From: Polaromonas sp.
GTDB lineage: Bacteria; Pseudomonadota; Gammaproteobacteria; Burkholderiales; Burkholderiaceae_C
Direction of reading: 5' to 3'
DNA length: 64,000 bases
NCBI RefSeq assembly: GCF_029945925.1
Contig: NZ_JAQSDN010000040.1
Location: 1-64,000, forward strand
A model generated the notes under the pieces. That model saw nothing but the letters and a program-made list of their open reading frames with translations. It searched no databases and was not told where the DNA came from. The position numbers and the translations under genes were made by a program. Shown here in pieces: positions 53,193 to 61,142 of this stretch; within the stretch, counting starts at the first letter, position 1, and every line of letters starts with the position of its first letter.

Positions 53193-54551
53193 CTATATAT
53201 TTGATAGCGACAATGCCTTCGCGATTTTTTGCCCCGACGCCTGCAAGGCGGCCAGCTGCGGCGCCAGGTCCACGCCCAGCAGCTTGCCGTGGCGTTTTTT
53301 CCAGCGCCCGGCCACCATCACGCTGTCGATGTTGGCCAGCGAGGTCTGCATCACCACCGAGTTGACCGGGTCGTGCACCGGCTGCATGTTGAGGTCACTC
53401 GCGCGGATCAGCACCAGGTCGGCCTGCTTGCCGGCGGCCAGCGAGCCGATGCGGTGCGATTGCTTGAGCATGCGCGCGCCTTCGACCGTCACCCACGAAA
53501 GCGCCTCGCGCGTGATGACGGTCGAGGTCGGCGGAATGCTGCCGTGGGCCTCGCGCCAGGCCACGTTGTCGAGCGAGCGCTGGATGCCCAGCGCGATACG
53601 CGCCTGCGTCAACATGTCGCCGCTCATCACGCTTTCCAGGTCCACGCCCAGTGAAGGGGCGCGGCCCAGCGCCCGCAGCCGGCCGGTGATCGGGTGGCCA
53701 TGGCCCTGGCTCATTTCACTTTCGGCCGCGGCTGAAAAACTCATGCCGAGTTCACAGAAGCGCTGCAGCTGCACGTCATTGAGGGCGTGCCCGTGCACGA
53801 TGTTGATGTGGTCGCCGAGCAGGCCGGCGGCCTCGAGTTGTTCCCAGCCGTCCGGTGTGCGCGCCGGGCCCCCGCCCTGGTGCAGCGAGGCAATCAGGCC
53901 GAGGTCTTTGGCCATGGCGAAGTCGTGCAGCGCCACCTCCAGCGTCGAATAGTGCGGCCCCAGCACGGCCGCCTGCACACTCAGCAGCGGCTGGCCCTGG
54001 TGCGCCTTGAGCAGGCGCTCGATTTCCGCGCGCGGATGCGGCACTTCCCAGAACGGCGCCTGCCCGGGCAACGGATCGGGCTTGGGCGTGCCGTGGAAAA
54101 AGGCGGCACGTATTCCGGACGCCAACAGGCCGCTGATGGCCGCGTCGTTGTGCGCCGGCGTCGGGTTGTTGTGGCACCAGTCGGCCAGCGTGGTGGTGCC
54201 GCAGTTGAGCTGGTTCAGTGAGCCGACCAGCGTGGCAATGTACAAATCGTCGGGTGTGAACACGGTGGCCAGCCCCGCATGCATCTTCTTGAAATACTCC
54301 AGCAGCGTCCAGTTGGCGGCCAGCCCGCGCAAGGCGGTCTGCCAGGTGTGCATGTGCGCATTGATCAGGCCCGGAATGATGATGTAGCCGGTGGCATCGA
54401 CCACTTGCGCATCATCGGCATGGATGGCCGGTGCGATCTCCGTCAGGGTGTCGCCCGTCACGAGGATGTCGCCGCTGGGCAGGTCGCCCTGCGCATCCAT
54501 GGTGACGATGGTGGCGCCGCGGATCAGTGTTCTGGCGGGTGTACTGGCCAT
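53193..54551 (-). CDS. Amidohydrolase (TRZ/ATZ-type deaminase family)
   Basis: 452 residues. Metal-dependent amidohydrolase with HMH in GLINAHMHTW, the later His motifs HQGGG and HGHAL, and Asp in LGVDLESVMSGDM. Relatives are chlorohydrolases and deaminases of triazines, guanine or 8-oxoguanine. In operon D it may hydrolyse an amino- or halo-substituted ring precursor; this is inference. The final residues (SNI) and stop codon lie in a family B repeat copy at 53190-53209. Confidence 0.9.
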   Translation of the reverse strand: MASTPARTLIRGATIVTMDAQGDLPSGDILVTGDTLTEIAPAIHADDAQVVDATGYIIIPGLINAHMHTWQTALRGLAANWTLLEYFKKMHAGLATVFTPDDLYIATLVGSLNQLNCGTTTLADWCHNNPTPAHNDAAISGLLASGIRAAFFHGTPKPDPLPGQAPFWEVPHPRAEIERLLKAHQGQPLLSVQAAVLGPHYSTLEVALHDFAMAKDLGLIASLHQGGGPARTPDGWEQLEAAGLLGDHINIVHGHALNDVQLQRFCELGMSFSAAAESEMSQGHGHPITGRLRALGRAPSLGVDLESVMSGDMLTQARIALGIQRSLDNVAWREAHGSIPPTSTVITREALSWVTVEGARMLKQSHRIGSLAAGKQADLVLIRASDLNMQPVHDPVNSVVMQTSLANIDSVMVAGRWKKRHGKLLGVDLAPQLAALQASGQKIAKALSLSNI

Positions 54552-54553
54552 GG

Positions 54554-55477
54554 TCAGGCTTCCAAACCGTCGCTCATCTTCATGTTCTCGGAGGTCAGCT
54601 CAAGGCCGGCATCCTTGGCGGTTTCCACCAGCAGCACGGCAAAGTCGATGTCCTCGTGGCCGCGGCCGACCAAACGCGCCACCGACTCGCGCGTGGCCGC
54701 GGCGGCCGGCATGGCCACGCCATGCGCCCGCGCGGCCCCGAGGCCGAGGTCCATGTCCTTGAGCAGCAGCTTGGGCGTGAAGGTCACCTGGTCAAACGTC
54801 AGGTTGGTCAGCATCGGCGTCTTGTATCGGGTGTACATGGAGCCGAGCACTGAGTCGTTGATGCTTTCGAGAAAAATGTGGCGCGGAATGCCGGCCTTTT
54901 CGGCCAGCACGGTGATCTCGCACAGGTTCTGGATGATCACGCCGAACATGGTGTTGTGCGCAATTTTCCAGATGCGCGCCAGCTCCCCCTCGCCCACCCA
55001 CATGACCTTGCGGGCCATGGCCTGCAGGTAGGGTTCGACCTCGGTGTACAGCGCCTTGGGGCCCGAAGCCACCTGCAGCAGCTTGCCGGCCTTGGCCACC
55101 TTGGCGTTGCCGGACACCGGCGAACACAGGTAGCCGACCCCCATGGCTTCGAGCCGCGTGCGGATCTCGGCCGAACCCTCCTGCGAGATGGATGAGCTGT
55201 CCACGACCACCTTGGGTCTGGCCGTGCCGGCCACCAGGCCGCCTTCGCCGAACAGCACCTGCTTCAGGTCGTCCGTGGTGGAGACCATGGTGAACACGAT
55301 GTCGCAGGAAGCCAGGTCCTGCTTGCTGCCGACGATGCTCGCACCGTATTCGGCCAGCGGTGCGGCCTTGGAGGCCGTGCGGTTCCACACGCTGACCTCG
55401 TTGCCGGCCTTGATCAGGCGTTTGGCCATGGCCTCGCCCATGCGTCCCAAACCTATCCATCCGATGCGCTTGCCCAT
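54554..55477 (-). CDS. 3-hydroxyisobutyrate dehydrogenase-family NAD(P)-dependent oxidoreductase
   Basis: 307 residues. IGWIGLGRMGEAMAKRLIK nucleotide site, CSPVSGNAKVAKAG substrate loop and catalytic Lys in RIWKIAHNTMFG. First gene of operon D, ending 2 bp before the amidohydrolase start. ATG 55477 follows AAGGAAC; the upstream extension lacks homology. Substrate unknown. Confidence 0.92.
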   Translation of the reverse strand: MGKRIGWIGLGRMGEAMAKRLIKAGNEVSVWNRTASKAAPLAEYGASIVGSKQDLASCDIVFTMVSTTDDLKQVLFGEGGLVAGTARPKVVVDSSSISQEGSAEIRTRLEAMGVGYLCSPVSGNAKVAKAGKLLQVASGPKALYTEVEPYLQAMARKVMWVGEGELARIWKIAHNTMFGVIIQNLCEITVLAEKAGIPRHIFLESINDSVLGSMYTRYKTPMLTNLTFDQVTFTPKLLLKDMDLGLGAARAHGVAMPAAAATRESVARLVGRGHEDIDFAVLLVETAKDAGLELTSENMKMSDGLEA

Positions 55478-55620
55478 GCTTGTTCCTTGTTTCTTTTGAC
55501 CCGGGCCAGTGTGCAGCAGCACCTGCCGGGGTTCAAGAAATCCAGCGGAAATCAGTTTTTCACGGGCGAGAAAACGGCTGCCACCCGCCCGGCCAGTAGC
55601 CGCCGCGGCACAATCCCCCC

Positions 55621-56268
55621 ATGGAAAACATCAACACCTGGGGCAGCTGGCTGCGCCATGCGCTGGAACTGTCGGCCACCGTCGCCTTTGCCCTCTCCGG
55701 GGTCATGGCGGCAGCCCGCGGCCGGCTCGATGCCGTGGGCGTCCTGGTGGTGGCTTTTGTGGCCGCATTTGGCGGTGGCACGCTGCGCGACCTGCTGCTG
55801 GACCAGCGGCCCTTCTTCTGGGTCCGGCATGTGGAGTATGTCTGGGGCATCCTGGCCCTCGGCATGGCGGCGATGCTGTTCATGCGCCAGCGCCATTTCG
55901 AGCCGACCGAGCGGGTCATGCAGATCCCCGATGCGCTGGGCCTGGGCCTGTTCGCTGCGGTCGGGGTGGACGTGGCCAGCCGGGCTGGCATGCCGGCGCT
56001 GGTCTGCGTGTTGATGGGCATCGTCACCGGCGTGTTCGGTGGCGTGCTGCGCGACATCGTCTGCAATGAAATTCCCAGCGCGTTTCGCGACCACCGGCCT
56101 TATGCGGTCTGCGCCTTTGCCGGTGGCTGGGTGTACCTGGGACTGAGCGCGTTCGGCGCCCCCGAATGGGTCGCGCTGGTCAGCACGGTCACCCTCACCG
56201 CCGGCCTGCGCCTGCTGGCACTGTGGCGCGACTGGCGCCTGCCCTTGTGGCAGGTGGGGCATGATTGA
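55621..56268 (+). CDS. TRIC family (UPF0126) membrane protein
   Basis: 215 residues with about seven membrane helices in two repeats, each holding the family motif: FVAAFGGGTLRDLLLDQRP and GVFGGVLRDIVCNEIP. Bacterial TRIC proteins are trimeric potassium-conducting channels. Divergent from operon D, with no functional link visible. Confidence 0.92.
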   Translation: MENINTWGSWLRHALELSATVAFALSGVMAAARGRLDAVGVLVVAFVAAFGGGTLRDLLLDQRPFFWVRHVEYVWGILALGMAAMLFMRQRHFEPTERVMQIPDALGLGLFAAVGVDVASRAGMPALVCVLMGIVTGVFGGVLRDIVCNEIPSAFRDHRPYAVCAFAGGWVYLGLSAFGAPEWVALVSTVTLTAGLRLLALWRDWRLPLWQVGHD

Positions 56269-56300
56269 GATTTCCATAAATCACGACAGGCAACTTACTA

Positions 56301-56373
56301 CCGTTCGCCCTGAGCTTGACGAAGGGCCCCTCGTCAAGCTCAGGACAGGCTTCGACAGGCTCAGCCCGAACGG
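56301..56373. repeat. Palindromic dispersed repeat (family C) between convergent genes
   Basis: Outer arms CCGTTCGCCCTGAGC and GCTCAGCCCGAACGG flank a perfect inner palindrome, TGAGCTTGACGA (56311-56322) with TCGTCAAGCTCA (56331-56342). It also has a CAGGCTTCGACAGGCTCAG tract. This is the widespread CTGAGCTTGTCGAAGGGC-type repeat; a fragment also lies in the Bug gene at 53044. It could act as a bidirectional terminator between the TRIC and pcaF genes. Confidence 0.9.
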
Positions 56374-56502
56374 TGTGGTGTCATGAATAACGAAAATGTC
56401 AATAGGACGCGGCTCGACCCTCCCCACAAGAAACCATCCAGCCGGGAAACGCCATGGAACCGGCGTTGCCGGGCCACTGGCCCTGTCCCTTGATGGTTCA
56501 GT

Positions 56503-57705
56503 TCAAACGCGTTCGATCACCAGCGCAATGCCCTGCCCCACGCCGATACACATGGTGCACAGCGCGTAGCGGCCGCCGGTGCGGTGCAACTGATTCATCG
56601 CCGTGGTCACCAGGCGTGCACCCGAGGCTCCCAGCGGGTGGCCCAGCGCAATCGCGCCGCCGTTCGGGTTGACGCGTACATCGTCGTCCTGCAGGCCCAG
56701 CAGGCGCAACACCGCCAGGCCCTGGGCGGCAAAAGCCTCGTTGAGTTCGATCACGTCCATCTGCGCCAGGCTCAGGCCGGTCAGAGCCAGCACTTTTTCG
56801 GTGGCAGGTGCGGGGCCTATGCCCATGATGCGCGGCGGCACGCCGGCCGTGGCCATGCCGACGATGCGCGCGCGCGGTGTGAGGCCGTTCTGCTTCGCGG
56901 CCTCTTCGTTGGCGATCAGCAGCGCGCAGGCGCCGTCGTTGACGCCGGAGGCATTGCCCGCCGTGACACTGCCGTCAGGCCGCACCGCGCCCTTGAGTTT
57001 GGCCAGGGCTTCCAGTGAGGTTTCACGCGGGTGCTCGTCCTTGCCGACAACCATCGGGTCGCCTTTTTTCTGTGCGATGGTGACCGGCGTGATCTCGGCG
57101 TCAAAGAAACCCGCCTTCTGCGCGGCGACCGCCTTGAGCTGGGAGGCCAGCGCCATCCTGTCCTGGTCTTCGCGGCTGATCTTGTACTCGGCCGCCACGT
57201 TTTCAGCGGTTTCCGGCATGGCATCCGTGCCGTATTTTTCCTTCATCAGCTTGTTGACAAAACGCCAGCCAATCGTGGTGTCGTACATCTGCGCGGCGCG
57301 GCTGAAGGCACTTTCGGCCTTGGCCATCACAAACGGCGCGCGGCTCATGCTCTCCACGCCACCGGCAATCATCATGCGGGCCTCACCGGCCTTGATGGCG
57401 CGGGCCGCCGTGCCCACCGCGTCCATGCCCGAACCGCACAGGCGGTTGATGGTGGCACCCGGCAGCTCCAGCGGCAAGCCAGCCAGCAGCGTGGCCATGT
57501 GGGCCACGTTGCGGTTGTCTTCACCGGCCTGGTTCACGCAGCCGTAAATCACGTCGGTCACGGCCAGCCAGTCCACATTCGGGTTGCGCGCCATCAGCGC
57601 CTTGAGCGGCACGGCGGCCAGGTCGTCGGTGCGCACGCTGCTGAGCGCGCCGCCGTAACGGCCGAAAGGGGTGCGGATGGCGTCGCAGATAAAAGCCTGG
57701 TTCAT
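56503..57705 (-). CDS. pcaF: 3-oxoadipyl-CoA thiolase
   Basis: 400 residues. Catalytic Cys in NRLCGSGMDAVGTAARA, the His motif GHPLGASGARLVTTAM and the second Cys in CTMCIGVGQGIAL. The thiolase splits 3-oxoadipyl-CoA into succinyl-CoA and acetyl-CoA, ending both the protocatechuate/catechol and hydroxyquinol routes. Its first 185 bp are overlapped out of frame by the extended pcaJ frame. Confidence 0.95.
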   Translation of the reverse strand: MNQAFICDAIRTPFGRYGGALSSVRTDDLAAVPLKALMARNPNVDWLAVTDVIYGCVNQAGEDNRNVAHMATLLAGLPLELPGATINRLCGSGMDAVGTAARAIKAGEARMMIAGGVESMSRAPFVMAKAESAFSRAAQMYDTTIGWRFVNKLMKEKYGTDAMPETAENVAAEYKISREDQDRMALASQLKAVAAQKAGFFDAEITPVTIAQKKGDPMVVGKDEHPRETSLEALAKLKGAVRPDGSVTAGNASGVNDGACALLIANEEAAKQNGLTPRARIVGMATAGVPPRIMGIGPAPATEKVLALTGLSLAQMDVIELNEAFAAQGLAVLRLLGLQDDDVRVNPNGGAIALGHPLGASGARLVTTAMNQLHRTGGRYALCTMCIGVGQGIALVIERV

Positions 57706-58390
57706 GTGTGTCCTTTAGTGAAAGTTTCCCTCTCCCGGAGGGGGAGGGAGCCATACCAATCGGCAGGCCGAGCAGTTTTTCCAGCTCGGCATGCTCCAGC
57801 CCCTCGACCTTGTCGATCAGGCGCAGGCCTTGCGGCGTGCATTCAAGGGTAGCCAGGTCAGAGTAGATGCGTTTGACGCAGCCGATGCCGGTCAGCGGGT
57901 AGCTGCAGGTCTTGACCACCTTGCTTTCGCCCTTTTTGGTCAGCAGGTCCATCATGACCCAGGTCTGCCTGGCACCGATGGCGAGGTCCATGGCGCCGCC
58001 CACGGCCGGGATAGCGCCGGGCTCGCCGGTGCTCCAGTTGGCCAGGTCGCCGGTGGCGGACACCTGAAAGGCACCGAGCACGCAAATGTCCAGGTGGCCG
58101 CCGCGCATCATCGCAAAGCTGTCGGCATGGTGGAAATAGGCGCCCCCCTTGAGCAGGGTCACCGGCTGCTTGCCGGCATTGATCAGGTCGAAGTCCTCGT
58201 CACCCTCGCCGGGGGCAGGGCCCATGCCGAGGATGCCGTTCTCGCTCTGCAGGATCACCTCTATCCCTTCGGGCAGGTGGTTGGCGACCTGCGTCGGCAT
58301 GCCTATGCCGAGGTTCACGTAGGCGCCGTCATGGATGTCGCGCGCCACGCGGGCGGCGAGCTGGTCTTTGCTGCGTTTCTGGTAAGTCAT
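57521..58390 (-). CDS. pcaJ: 3-oxoadipate CoA-transferase subunit B, stop codon displaced (C-terminal extension)
   Basis: 289 residues; the family usually has about 215. Residues 1-217 are a normal beta subunit with the catalytic Glu in QSENGILGMGP and AVGGAMDLAIGARQTWVM. After LLGLPIG the frame runs through a G/C hairpin (57727-57749) and on into pcaF for 185 bp, giving a basic, low-value tail. The hairpin appears to have removed the native stop. Starts 1 bp from the pcaI stop. Either the tail is tolerated, or the true protein ends by another route. Confidence 0.88.
   Translation of the reverse strand: MTYQKRSKDQLAARVARDIHDGAYVNLGIGMPTQVANHLPEGIEVILQSENGILGMGPAPGEGDEDFDLINAGKQPVTLLKGGAYFHHADSFAMMRGGHLDICVLGAFQVSATGDLANWSTGEPGAIPAVGGAMDLAIGARQTWVMMDLLTKKGESKVVKTCSYPLTGIGCVKRIYSDLATLECTPQGLRLIDKVEGLEHAELEKLLGLPIGMAPSPSGRGKLSLKDTHEPGFYLRRHPHPFRPLRRRAQQRAHRRPGRRAAQGADGAQPECGLAGRDRRDLRLREPGR
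57727..57749. repeat. G/C hairpin at the pcaJ-pcaF junction
   Basis: TCCCTCTCCC (57727-57736) pairs with GGGGGAGGGA (57740-57749) around a 3-nt loop, with one G-U pair on the RNA. It sits where the pcaJ stop codon would be expected. Confidence 0.8.
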
Positions 58391-58391
58391 G

Positions 58392-59108
58392 TCAGGCCGC
58401 CTGTTTGAAGCCGCCGGCCTGCGTGGCTACACGGTCAATTTTCACGATGCGGTGCACAAAGATGCCGGGGGTCACAATGTGCTCCGGATCCAGCGCGCCG
58501 AGCTCCACGATCTCGTGGACGGTCGCCACCGTTTGTCTGGCCGCCGTCGCCATGACCGGGCCGAAGTTGCGCGCCGCCTTGCGGTACACCAGGTTGCCCC
58601 AGCGGTCGCCGCGCTCGGCCTTGATCAGCGCCACGTCGCCGTAAATCGGCATTTCCAGCACGTAATGCCGGCCATTGATTTCACGGGTTTCCTTGGGCGA
58701 ACCATCGGCATGTTTTGCCAGTTCGGTGCCGTAGCCGGTCGGGGAGAAAAACGCGCCTATGCCGGCGCCCGCCGCGCGCAGCCGCTCGGCCAGGTTGCCC
58801 TGGGGCACCAGTTCCAGCTCGAGCTTGCCGGCGCGGTACAACTCGTCAAAAACGTAGCTGTCGGTCTGGCGCGGAAAGCTGCAGATGATCTTGCGCACGC
58901 GGCCGGTCTTGAGCAGCGCCGCGAGCCCGGTGTCGGCATTGCCGGCGTTGTTGTTGACCACGGTCAGGTCCTTCGCACCCTGCGCAATGAGGCCGTCGAT
59001 CAGTTCGTTCGGGATGCCCGCCGTGCCAAAACCGCCAATCAGCACGGTCGCACCGTCCTGCACGCCGGCCAGCGCCTCGGCCACCGACCGGGCTGTCTTG
59101 TTGATCAT
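58392..59108 (-). CDS. pcaI: 3-oxoadipate CoA-transferase subunit A
   Basis: 238 residues. CoA-transferase subunit A signature LIGGFGTAGIPNELIDGL at residues 21-38 and VNNNAGNADTGLAALLKTGRV after it. With PcaJ it moves CoA from succinyl-CoA to 3-oxoadipate. The length is close to normal. First gene of pcaIJF, divergent from the IclR-family regulator. Confidence 0.95.
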   Translation of the reverse strand: MINKTARSVAEALAGVQDGATVLIGGFGTAGIPNELIDGLIAQGAKDLTVVNNNAGNADTGLAALLKTGRVRKIICSFPRQTDSYVFDELYRAGKLELELVPQGNLAERLRAAGAGIGAFFSPTGYGTELAKHADGSPKETREINGRHYVLEMPIYGDVALIKAERGDRWGNLVYRKAARNFGPVMATAARQTVATVHEIVELGALDPEHIVTPGIFVHRIVKIDRVATQAGGFKQAA

Positions 59109-59143
59109 GAAGCTGTCTCCGTTGGCAAATCACATGGTCGAAT

Positions 59144-59176
59144 TTTGTTCTTATGCAGAACAAATGTTCGTATAAT
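59144..59176. promoter_or_regulatory. PcaR-type operator and promoter between pcaI and pcaR
   Basis: TTTGTTC (59144-59150) and GAACAAA (59158-59164) form a 7-bp inverted repeat with a 7-bp spacer, and a further GTTC follows at 59166, giving half-sites spaced about 10 bp as in IclR-family PcaR/PcaU operators. TATAAT at 59171-59176 is a good -10 for the regulator gene. AGGAGA at 59184 is its ribosome-binding site. Confidence 0.7.
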
Positions 59177-59200
59177 GAATTTTAGGAGATTTCCGCACCC

Positions 59201-60016
59201 ATGGCAATTGCTGCATCGCCCCTGGCTCCTGATGGCCGGCCCGGTCCCGCGCCGGGCGACAGTTATGTCCAGTCCTTCGCGCGCGGGCTGGAGGTCATCC
59301 GCTCCTTCAGTGCGCAGTCACCCCGCCAGACCTTGAGCGAGGTGGCGGCGCGCAGCGGATTGACTCGCGCCGGTGCGCGGCGCATCTTGCTGACCCTGCA
59401 GACGCTGGGGTATGTCGTCAGCGACGGCAAGTTTTTCTCCCTGACCCCGCGTATCCTGGATCTCGGCTTTGCCTACCTGTCGTCCATGCCGATCTGGAAC
59501 CTGGCCGAACCGGTGATGGAAGGTCTGGCCGGGGAGGTCGGGGAGTCGTGTTCTGCCGCGGTGCTGGAAGGCACGGACATTGTGTATGTGATGCGGGTGG
59601 CCACGCACAAGATCATGAGCATCACGCTGGGGGTCGGTTCGCGCCTGCCGGCTTACTGCACGTCCATGGGCCGCGTGTTGCTGGCCGGCTTGCCGGAGGG
59701 CGAAGCCCTCGCCTGCCTGAAAGCCTCGGAGCTGGCGCCGCTCACCCGCCACACGGTGACGGACCTGGACGCCCTGCGCCAGAAAATTGCGCAGACGCGC
59801 AAGCAGGGCTGGTGCCTGGTGAACCAGGAGCTGGAAGAAGGTCTGGTGTCCATGGCCGCGCCGATTCACGACCGGCAGGGCAAGACGGTGGCGGCCCTGA
59901 ACATCAGTGGCCAGGCCAACCGGACCAGCGCCAGGGCCATGCAGGACAGCATGCTGCCGGCCCTGCTGGCCGCTGCGCAAACGATTTCACGCCTGCTCAG
60001 CGTTCAACGCACCTGA
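59201..60016 (+). CDS. pcaR: IclR family regulator of the beta-ketoadipate pathway (PcaR/PcaU/PobR type)
   Basis: 271 residues. The N-terminal SYVQSFARGLEVIRSF and winged helix TLSEVAARSGLTRAGARRILLTLQTLGYV mark the PcaR/PcaU/PobR subgroup. The C-terminal IclR effector domain (about 90-265) would sense 3-oxoadipate or protocatechuate. Divergent from pcaIJF with the operator between them. The choice of pcaR rather than pcaU or pobR is based on the pcaIJF neighbours. Confidence 0.9.
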   Translation: MAIAASPLAPDGRPGPAPGDSYVQSFARGLEVIRSFSAQSPRQTLSEVAARSGLTRAGARRILLTLQTLGYVVSDGKFFSLTPRILDLGFAYLSSMPIWNLAEPVMEGLAGEVGESCSAAVLEGTDIVYVMRVATHKIMSITLGVGSRLPAYCTSMGRVLLAGLPEGEALACLKASELAPLTRHTVTDLDALRQKIAQTRKQGWCLVNQELEEGLVSMAAPIHDRQGKTVAALNISGQANRTSARAMQDSMLPALLAAAQTISRLLSVQRT

Positions 60017-60045
60017 TCGGGCCATGACCCGACGGGCCGATCAGG
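60012..60045. terminator. Palindrome between convergent genes, possible bidirectional terminator
   Basis: CCTGATCGGGCC (60012-60023) and GGGCCGATCAGG (60034-60045) are complementary except for one position. It overlaps the stop codons of both convergent genes. No T run is visible. Confidence 0.4.
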
Positions 60046-60262
60046 ACTTGCGGGACCCCATGACCAACACCACAGCGCCCAGGACAATCGCGCCGATGCT
60101 GAGCCACTGGGGCACATTGATCGACTCTTTTTCCTTGACGACCAGCTCGAGCGGGCCGATGTTGGCTTTGGTGGTGTCCTTGGTGAAGCTGAAACCGCCG
60201 GTGAAAAAGCCGGCCAGGCCGAGCACGATCAGGACAATGCCTGTGATTCTGACTGCATTCAT
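60041..60262 (-). CDS. Small two-helix membrane protein
   Basis: 73 residues with helices at about 5-24 and 53-70 (IGAIVLGAVVLVMG) around a charged middle (KDTTKANIGPLELVVKEKES). It is like small DUF3185-type membrane proteins, but the assignment is not firm. ATG 60262 follows GGAG; the longer frame upstream has no homology. It stands alone. Confidence 0.65.
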   Translation of the reverse strand: MNAVRITGIVLIVLGLAGFFTGGFSFTKDTTKANIGPLELVVKEKESINVPQWLSIGAIVLGAVVLVMGSRKS

Positions 60263-60441
60263 TAAATTCTCCTCGCCGGATGATGGGTATGCCGGCGCGC
60301 GCTTGCCGGGATCACGCTGCCGTGGGGGTAATCTAGCCGATAAGGCCCCGCAGGGCCGTAGGACATTGCCGACGGACCTTTTCGGCGTCCCGAAAACACC
60401 ACAGGGGGCAACAAGCACAGGCCCCATGCTACGCTTGACCC

Positions 60442-60876
60442 ATGTTCACGCCTTCGCAAGCCGACGTCCGTCGTTTTTACTGTTCCGTTTACGCCAAAGC
60501 CCGCTCAGGGCAAGCGCTGGAAGCTATTGAAACCATAGCAAGCCAGTGGATCGACGAGCACCCCGAGTACCACGCCGACTTTGCCGATGCCGATGCGGCG
60601 CTGGAGAAGATGTACGACGTGGAAGGCGGCAAGACCAACCCCTTCCTTCACCTGTCCATGCACCTGTCGATCAGCGAGCAGTGTTCGATTGACCAGCCGC
60701 GCGGCATCCGGCAGGCCGTCGAGCTGCTGACCGCCCGGCGCAATTCGCTGCACGACGCCCACCATGAAGCCATGGACTGCCTGGGCCAGATGGTCTGGGA
60801 AAGCCAGCGCGCCGGCCGCCCACCCGACGGCGCCGCCTACATCGCCTGCGTGCAGCGCCACGCGACAAGAGATTAG
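60442..60876 (+). CDS. DUF1841 family protein
   Basis: 144 residues. FTPSQADVRRFYCSVYAKAR at the N-terminus, then HPEYHADF, NPFLHLSMHLSISEQCSIDQPRGI and HDAHHEAMDCLGQMVWE, the full DUF1841 pattern with many histidines. Function unknown; conserved in beta- and gamma-proteobacteria. The segment encoding EAIETIA contains GCTATTGAAACCATAGC (60523-60539), which resembles the family B repeat core, though this could be chance. Confidence 0.9.
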   Translation: MFTPSQADVRRFYCSVYAKARSGQALEAIETIASQWIDEHPEYHADFADADAALEKMYDVEGGKTNPFLHLSMHLSISEQCSIDQPRGIRQAVELLTARRNSLHDAHHEAMDCLGQMVWESQRAGRPPDGAAYIACVQRHATRD

Positions 60877-61073
60877 CCCCCACGGTTGCTCACTGCGCGT
60901 AGCGCCCGCACCTTGCAGGCCGCCGCTCGCCAGACGCTTCGCTTCTGGTGCCTGTCCAAACCTGCTCAAGCAGGTTCGGAGCCGCAGCCACCAGCCCCGA
61001 GGGGGCCGCTGCGCCTGCGGGCCGGCAAAGCCGGACCCGCGGCCCCTGCTTGAAAAGAGAAAGAGCCCCACGA
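60877..61073. repeat. Dispersed GC-rich repeat (family A), long copy
   Basis: Same opening as the copy at 15850 (CCCCCACGGTTGCTCACTGCG) and the same ending blocks (GGGGGCCGCTGCGCCTGCGG, CCCCTGCTTGA), but with about 85 bp more in the middle, including CAAACCTGCTCAAGCAGGTT, a small palindrome. The arms fit an insertion in the centre of the repeat. Confidence 0.85.
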
Positions 61074-61097
61074 TTGCACGTCCGAATATTCGTCCAC

Positions 61098-61127
61098 AAA
61101 AAAAGCCGCTGATTCAGCGGCTTTTTA
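61098..61127 (-). terminator. Rho-independent terminator of the cytochrome c4 gene
   Basis: AAAAGCCGCT / AGCGGCTTTT stem with a 5-nt loop. The minus strand has a run of seven T after the stem, and the plus strand has five, so it may work in both directions. It begins 15 bp after the cytochrome stop. Confidence 0.85.
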
Positions 61128-61142
61128 CAGGAGCGAAGCGGT

